Of a stretch of 64,000 nucleotides of DNA, positions 49,101 to 58,100 are shown one piece after another. The notes beneath the pieces are model-generated. The model was not told the origin of the DNA and did not search any database. It saw nothing but the letters and a program-made list of their open reading frames with translations. A program made the position numbers and the translations under genes. This DNA comes from Pseudoips prasinana (taxonomy: Eukaryota; Arthropoda; Insecta; Lepidoptera; Nolidae), in NCBI GenBank assembly GCA_951640165.1, contig OX621241.1:9243001-9307000 (forward strand), read 5' to 3'. The stretch's first letter is position 1, and each line of letters starts with the position of its first letter.

Positions 49101-52100
49101 GATGGGGTTGCGTTTGCGCATATACTTGAGCACGTGGGTGTTATGCACGCAGATAAAGAGGTTTAGGGTTCAAATCCCGGGTCAGCCACAAAGTAGCAGC
49201 CTGAAGTCTGGAAGTTAGCGGTATACGCAGCACGTAAAGCTCCAGGTCTGCCCATCGACCCATGAGATGATCATAACGCGAGAATAGAGAGAGCACCTGC
49301 TCGCGTACGGAGTCGTGCACTTAAAATGTCCTGCGTAGTTGTCTAGTCTACGTAGAGATTATTCCGGGCCGCTATTCGCCCAAGAGATATTATTATTTTA
49401 CACGTAGTATGTGAGAAATCCATTTAGCTGGAAGAAATTTGCTTAGTATAATATCAATGACAATATAAAATGATATATGATAGATATTGCGACCTATTTG
49501 GCACATGCACAATACGCATATCGCGAGTAGTACTATTCATAAGTCACAAATAGTCCCATATAAGAGGCTGGCAAGACCAAATTTTTGTTTTTAACCAAGT
49601 CCCGCCCCCGTCCGTTCGGGATAAAATAGAGCGAACGGAGAATTCTCATACTAACTCATAAAAAAAGGCTCATACATAAAAGTTTTTACAGAAAAGTTCT
49701 GTTGCCTTCAACAGATGTATTGTAATCAAATAATTCATATAAAATATATAACTATATAAAAAACTTGAAATAGAGGGACTTTTTTGAAATACCATATTAA
49801 TTCGAGAAAACTTAGTGATTAATTTGATATCACTTCAAATATGCCAAATTGTTACATAACCATTGTTATGTTTAACATTAACAAATTTACATTTTTAAAT
49901 TAGGCTATATAATTTAAATTAACAAATTTAAATTATATAGCCTAATTCCTTAACAATGGTCTGCATGAAATAATATAATTAACGACGTAACGGGTAGAGT
50001 TAATACAAATATCATATAACATTTATGGTCCTTCGAGACGGATTCACATACGAAGGTAGAATTCTATACTATTGTATAATAATATTTGGTCGCTAAATGA
50101 AGCTGCATAAACTTTTTCTATTCCACCATAGAAATTGTTATTTAATACATTATTGCCTAATATTTTATTTGAAGGTCGTTTACGGATTACAAAGAATCTG
50201 TCCGAAAAGTCATTAAAGTTCGTCACGAATACAGGACATCGCTATATTAGCAATATCACTTTAAGTCATAATTTCCGGTTGCAATAAAAACTGAACATGT
50301 ATTGAATAAAAAACATCAAATTGATAAATATTATCGGACTAACTCGATAGCTACATTCCAAAATAATAATGGAACAACTGATCCTTATAGCTACTCGTAC
50401 TTTAACTAATTTCAAGGAAGGAGGATCTTATCAATTTGCATGTACATTTTTTCGTATCCGATAACGGGTAAATGGGGAGATAACATAAATCAACATAAAA
50501 AGGCTAAAACCGCGCCTATAGAGTAGGGTAAAAAAAGCGACTTTTTTGTTATTGTTATTTTTATTTTATTTTATTGTCATCATGTCAAATTGCCATCCAT
50601 TCATATAAATGAGGAAACGGATGGGGTTGCGTTTGCGCATATACTTGAGCACGTGGGTGTTATGCACGCAGATAAAGAGGTTTAGGGTTCAAATCCCGGG
50701 TCAGCCACAAAGTAGCAGCCTGAAGTCTGGAAGTTAGCGGTATACGCAGCACGTAAAGCTCCAGGTCTGCCCATCGACCCATGAGATGATCATAACGCGA
50801 GAATAGAGAGAGCACCTGCTCGCGTACGGAGTCGTGCACTTAAAATGTCCTGCGTAGTTGTCTAGTCTACGTAGAGATTATTCCGGGCCGCTATTCGCCC
50901 AAGAGATATTATTATTTTACACGTAGTATGTGAGAAATCCATTTAGCTGGAAGAAATTTGCTTAGTATAATATCAATGACAATATAAAATGATATATGAT
51001 AGATATTGCGACCTATTTGGCACATGCACAATACGCATATCGCGAGTAGTACTATTCATAAGTCACAAATAGTCCCATATAAGAGGCTGGCAAGACCAAA
51101 TTTTTGTTTTTAACCAAGTCCCGCCCCCGTCCGTTCGGGATAAAATAGAGCGAACGGAGAATTCTCATACTAACTCATAAAAAAAGGCTCATACATAAAA
51201 GTTTTTACAGAAAAGTTCTGTTGCCTTCAACAGATGTATTGTAATCAAATAATTCATATAAAATATATAACTATATAAAAAACTTGAAATAGAGGGACTT
51301 TTTTGAAATACCATATTAATTCGAGAAAACTTAGTGATTAATTTGATATCACTTCAAATATGCCAAATTGTTACATAACCATTGTTATGTTTAACATTAA
51401 GGTTACCATTAGCCAAGTATGCTATATACTGCTTCATCGGACAAAAGAGGGAAACGGGGACTGAAGCCGTCTAGAAAACAGAACTACAAGTAATCCGCCA
51501 GAGGGCAATCTCCTTTCCGCTTTAACCTCGGTTTCCGGCGGTTCCTAATTTGAAAATAAATAGTGTGGGTTTTGAGCTGTCACTCTACGAAGAAGCGGGC
51601 TGTTCGTCCTATTGGTAATCATATCAATGAAATATGCATTTCCTCGATAGAACATTGTTTAACTCTTGTGTCTGTAATATGCACCGTTTAGCGTAATACT
51701 TTCTTTTGGAATACGGTATTTGTGTTTTTAATGCTATTAGTCCCTCCCTCTTAGCCACCACTGCAACAGTGGCACACAATCAAATGACACTGAGCGGTGA
51801 AGTCCAACATGTCCCGGGGAAATGATTTGGCTGTCTTGAATCCCAACAAATTATAATATTGACATTTTATGACAGTTAATATTAATATTTATTATAGTAA
51901 ATTAAGAATGTAGTTTTTTTTTAATGGATGTTTTTAAATTTTATTGCATTTGTGCTATAGTGAATATATATTATGTTATCTACCTACCTATCTTCTATTT
52001 TAAGTTTTAATTTATTTTCTGTATTGTGTATAATTTTAAGTATTGACGTGCATAAGTTTACCATGTATTCCTAAGTGCAATAAATATTTCTGATTCTGAT

Positions 52101-55100
52101 TCTAGTATTAGCCAAAAAAAAACCTGAAGAAAACTACTAAATGGGCTTTTGTCAGCCCCTTAACCAATGATGTATATTCCACATTTCAGTTGCCTACGTT
52201 TCAGCTTAAACTGAATGAACGGGTTAGCGTCAATTCATTCTATTTCTGACTGCAATAATAGGATTTGGTACCGCGTTAGTATCGACGCGTCAGTGTTTAG
52301 TGTGCAGCGTTGCGAACATAAGATCTACTTTTAGGCACGTATTTAGAAATTGAAGTCATCCAACCAACTTTCAGCTGAACAATTAGAAGCCATTCGTAAA
52401 AATGATTAAATAAATAGGAATTTACTTCGCTTTGAACGAACAAGGTACTCGTAAGTAATTTATGATACTATATTGTCTATGGTTTTTATTATCAAAGATA
52501 TAAATGCATCGAAATACAGGATTATCAGTCTAATCCTCTGCAAAACACTAGTTATCAGTAATACCCTGGCACCAGCGATAAGATGGTTTTATAATACGCA
52601 AAAATACAATACACACTTGAGAATCTCTCGCAACATGAATATCGTATATTATTTTGTGAGTTCAGATCAGCCAGCACATCAAGCTACCCAAATTTGTCAA
52701 ATTTGCCCAATTGAAATTGAACCTTATGCTCTTGTGATTAAGTTGAAAATTTATAAAAGAAATTTGACAGATTGGGGTAGCTGGATGTGCAGGTGTCTGT
52801 ACATTGAATTTGGGAATCACAGATAATATACCTACATATGTGGCACACAATATCATTTCAGCTGTCACCAAAGGACATACAATGATACACTGGAGTTCAT
52901 GATAATATTTTTAATGTCGCAAATGTATTCAGTTTTTAAAGTTACAATAAAAAACGTTCTATCTATAATAACAGTAATATGTAATTAATTCTAGTAGGAA
53001 GAGTTAAATAATAATAATATGTAAGAATTATAAACCGTCGGAGTGCTAATCGGACTAGTTCGTCGGGGGTTCCGTACCTTTCATAGTCCTACATAAACTT
53101 ATAGTAAGATTGTTTTTATTAGTAAAACTCCTTCACAACAACTAAGATATACGGACTTTAGTTTCTGTCAAGGACTTTTACTAATAATAAAGTCTAACGT
53201 TATTCTATTTTTTTTTACGTTATTTTATATTCTATTTTTTACGAATCTTAAACAGTTACCACTGTAACTGTTTAAGATTCTTATATATCACAAACTTCGG
53301 CGATTGTTCGAAATCATGAATGAATCGACTTGACTTAGCCTGAGACCTATTTCTATTTCCTTTTACCATTTTTCATTTCATACAATTCTTGCCTTTCCTG
53401 AGATTGTCTGTAAGTAATTGCAGCTAGCGATACGACCGCCCTTTGTATATTATTATGCTACGATGTATTTTCTGCTTTTCAAATTTATTTGGTATCATAT
53501 ATTTTTATTATTCCTCCAAGTGTAAATGAGTTTCAATAGAACATGCCATATTAAAGCATCCCTATACCATATATCCCACGGTACGTGCTCAAATTGCTGC
53601 TTGGTTATCTACTTAGCTAAATTTCAACCTATATCTACGTGACACCGTTAGCATTAAATATGCGAATCCCGTTTTCCTTGGACAAATTACTTTGTTTATG
53701 AAAAGCCCTGGACATCATATTGCTAGAGTACTTGAAAATATAAATCTGAGAAGCCCAACCTTGAAGGGATTGCGTCGTTATTGTGACATATATTCTGCGA
53801 GCTTATTCCATATTCATTTTCAAGACCCTAGACCTCGTTCTTGTGACGAGCTAAATCTCGACGGGGTTTACGTTATTTCGTTTAGGATTGCCTATGATTT
53901 TATCTATTATTAGACCAGGTCTTTCACATGATATTGTATTCATATTCAATTTACACAGATAAGTAAAATTTCAGCTCAAACGGGGACCGGGAAACGAAAC
54001 AAAACTAACTTGTAAGATCTGATTACACAATGGGGCTGATCAAATTTACAAATTCCTTCTCTAATACTTTTTACGAAGGATGTACAGACGCCAGCACATC
54101 AAGCTACTCCAATCTGTCAAATTTCTTTTATAGATTTTCAACTTTATCTCATTAGCATAAGGTTCACTTTCAATTGGTGACATTTAACAGATTGGGGTAG
54201 CTTGATGTACTGGCGTCTGTACATACATATATGCCATCTATATCTATCGTTTCTTTTCTAGAAATTTTCTTTTTATAATGTAATCTTTAGATACACACCA
54301 TCTGCCCCGGACAGATTAATGTTAATAAAAGCTTATAATAAGCACAAAAACTGTTTTTGAATGTCCAAGTGAAACCCATTTCATGTATTCCACTTAAACA
54401 GACACTTATCTTTATTTATTCCCATTTCTTATAACATTAAGTAAGCATATTATTTTATAATATTCTAAAAGTTTCGACGTTGTGTTACTTTAACTATTGT
54501 AATACGGAATGTTTTTAATCTCTAAGAGCTAAACTAAGCTCGAAGATCAGCGTTATAATAATTATTTATTTTAGCTGAGATAGACGCCTTTCTTAGCTTG
54601 TAATGATAATGTTGCATGCTTCCAAATTAGCATCTATGTAAACTAAACGTAGTTAGTTTTATTGTCTTTTATGTAAACTAAGTTAAGTTATGGATTGTGC
54701 TGTGCTTGTTGGAAATAAACAGTTTTTTCTTTCTCTCTTTTTCTATTTAATAATTATGAACAACATGATTCAATTCAAGTTACTTCGCTCGTAGATCGAC
54801 TTAACCTTGTATAATACTATAATTGTATCGTTAGTTGGGAACATAAAGGGTGCATAGAGACGCTTTTCGAAATAATATTGTCGTTAGGGTAGGACTTAAT
54901 CACTTAAACACGCACACGGTTCAGTGGTACAGACGTCCCCGACTAAAGGGGCGGTGACGCGATTGCCTTCAGCGATTCTAAGAGAATTAAAACTTTTATT
55001 TGATCATTCGAAGACGAATTATTTATACTTACTTTTCGCTCTTTTAAAAAAGACAATGCCCGCACTAGGGAATTTAATCCCTGTGTCGCGGGGTACTTTA

Positions 55101-58100
55101 CAAACATATAATAGGCGCACACAAATTACATCGAGACTCAGAACAACTATTTATGGGTCACACAAATAGTGGTCCAGCGCGGTACTCGAACCCGCGACAC
55201 GTAGCGGCTCGGCGACTGTTTTAGCCGCTGCGCCACACGTGCAATTATTACTTTTTAGGTTTACAGCATTATTCGCAATTCAAAGCGAACTCAAATTGAT
55301 TTATCCTGCGGGGATCTAACCTGTTTCTACCAATCCCGGATCTATGCTGTTAAATTATGAACATATGGTCCGCTGCTGTCTTTATAAATTAATGATATCG
55401 ACAAGTGCTTCGATAATTCGCATGTGCTAAGTTTTGGAGATGACATGATGATATTCAGAACTATCTCATCACGTGATGATGTTCTTACACTTCAGAGTGA
55501 TTTAATTATAGATTGGATGGCTATTGCAACGAAAATAAATTGGACCTAAACGAAATAAGTGTTTCATAGTAATTTTTAGAAGAATATATAATATTAGACG
55601 CCCGTATTCTCTTAAAGGGCAAATAATTAAGAAAAGTTTGAATAAACGTGACCTTGGCGTTATTCACGATATTAAACTTTTATTTCAAGAACACATAGAC
55701 AAAGTAATTTCCAAAGCATCTCAGATGCTGGGGTTTGTGATGAGATTGTCTAAACATTTTAAGAAAGAAAAAGCATTTTAACTTAATTGTCTATTGCACT
55801 TACGTGCGAAACATATTAGAATACTCCTGCCAAGTTTGGAACCCCCGCTATGACACATATATTTCGCAAATTGAAAACGTCCATCATATTAGCCGAAAGA
55901 CATCCACTGCTGGACAAAGGCCTCCCCCAAAGATCTCCACAATTGCCGGTCTTGCGCTATCGCATCCAGCGATTTCCAGCGACCCTCACAATATCATCGG
56001 TCCATCTGGTAGGAGGCCTGCCCAGGCTATGTGCCCTGCTCACTGCCACTTCAGCTTGGCAATTCTTGCAGCTATGTCGGTTTCTTTGGTTCGCCTGCGG
56101 ATCTCAGCATTTCTGATTCGATCTCGCAGGTTCTTTGGTTGACCTTGAGCCACCTGATTAGGCCAACGTGAAAATGTCCAACGGAAGTTTATTAAATATA
56201 TGTGGTACCGACTTAATCGTAAATAAGAATATTATAAGTTGCCACTTACCAGCCCCGGCTAAGTCGAGCAGCCGCTGTGAGTTTCGGTCTAGTTCGGCGA
56301 TGGCGGCAAGCCGGGCGGCCCGCTCTGCCGCCAGCTGCGCTTCTGCACACTGTCGACGCTCTCTCTCCTCAGCCACCGCGGCCAGGGCGCTAGCCAGCCG
56401 CGCCGCCTCCACGTCCCGCGCAGAAGCTTGCACGCCTCGGTGACAACGAGTTACTTCTATACGACTGTAATGGTAATTAAAGGAATGGATGAATACATTT
56501 TCTTTACTGCAAGTTACTTATCGAGTACCGGAGATGCCCATTGTTAAAATTTCTAAAATCCTCAAATGTTTAGAATGGTCGTATCTACAATAAATAACAA
56601 TATCCTCCTAGCCAAATTTCAGCCTCGGCGGCCAGTCTCAACAGAGCAATTAACCATCTGCGCGGGACATACGTATTATAGTGCTCAAGTGTGTGCGCAA
56701 ACACAGAAGCACTTTCTATTCTATCGCTCTCCTGATCCGATGGGACGCGTAGCGCCACGACCGGAAAGAGGTCAGGCACAGGAACGACAGCTTTACATGC
56801 TCTCACGGTAACATACCGCCAACTCCCAGACTTTGGGCTGACTCTGATAAATTTTTCTTTTTACGGAAACGTCCCAAAATCACTTTAGGCCCGACCCGTG
56901 ATAGCCGCTACCGCTAAACCAACGAGACAGTACAATAAATATAGGTAATTCAAATGATCTAAGGGATCGACAAGTACGAGTACACGTATCATTAATCTGT
57001 ATTTTAACGTTAGTAAAAATTGCTTCTTACTTTTCAATATTTGGCACAACTCCAGCTAGCGCCGACTCAATATCAGTTCCGAGCAGCACTGTCTGTGAGG
57101 TTTTCTCCGCATAGATCCGCACCCGCGTCTTGATTGTAGACCGAGATGAGGACGACCTTGTAACTGTGGGACGACGAGAGGTGGGTGGAGTGCCTTCATG
57201 TCGCGGCGAACCCTCCGAGTCGGCGTCCCGTCTTCGCCGTGGCAAAGTCGCATACTTGTCCGCCGCGACCCTTGCCGCGGTTGCATCCGTAACCGTCGGC
57301 AGCCGCGGTCCATTTGTGGGCCACCGCTTTTCCTCGCTAGGTGAATTTGGCGTTCGACATCGAGCCGTAGAAGTTTTGGTAGGTTTAGCACGAAGCGCGG
57401 GACTCTCACGAACAAGATTTGGTAGATCGGCGGTGGGTCTGATACGAGGTTTTGGCGTTAGTGGACGTGGTTTCTCCGGTGGCGTTGGTTTCTCTCGACT
57501 TCTAGCACGTTCACGAGTCGCTAAATTAGGACCGCGCGGGGCTGTTACTGGCCTGGGGGTTGAAGAACCGACTGGAGAACTTCGTTTGGGCTCTGTGACG
57601 TTAACGTTGACACGTCGTCGGGGGCGCGGCGGAGCACCCGCAAGAGATGAACTCTCAGAACCACAGCCAGATCCACACGAAACTACACTTGACGCACACG
57701 ACCTAGATCCACCACCACTACTGAGGGCACGCCCACAACCCTCTACTCCACTATCGCTGCCAGCAGCGCCGAGAACAAGCTCGTCTCCAGCTGGTAAGCT
57801 ATCCAAATCGCCCAGCGATCTCGCATCGTCGTTTACTTCACTGGGCTCGCCCTCGACTAAGGCATCTTTGAGGGGTGGTGGTGGACTCTTACTACTTTCA
57901 TTCGTCGTGCCAATATCTACTCCACTCTCATCTAACTTATTGTCGCACTCAATTACGTTATCACTATTATCCTTATTATCACTTTTGTCGTTAATATTTA
58001 AATTGCTAACACTAGTGGCGAGGTTTTCTGCCTCGCACTTGGCCTCGGTAGGAACATCGTCAGTGGACAAGGTGTCGGCCGTAGCCGGCAAGGGGCCGGG

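Noticed and set aside
52473..52826. 117-codon plus-strand ORF
   Set aside because: Its C-terminal half is MITE-1 and the rest has no coding signature.
57056..57415. 119-codon minus-strand ORF
   Set aside because: Alternative frame within exon 1, no independent support.
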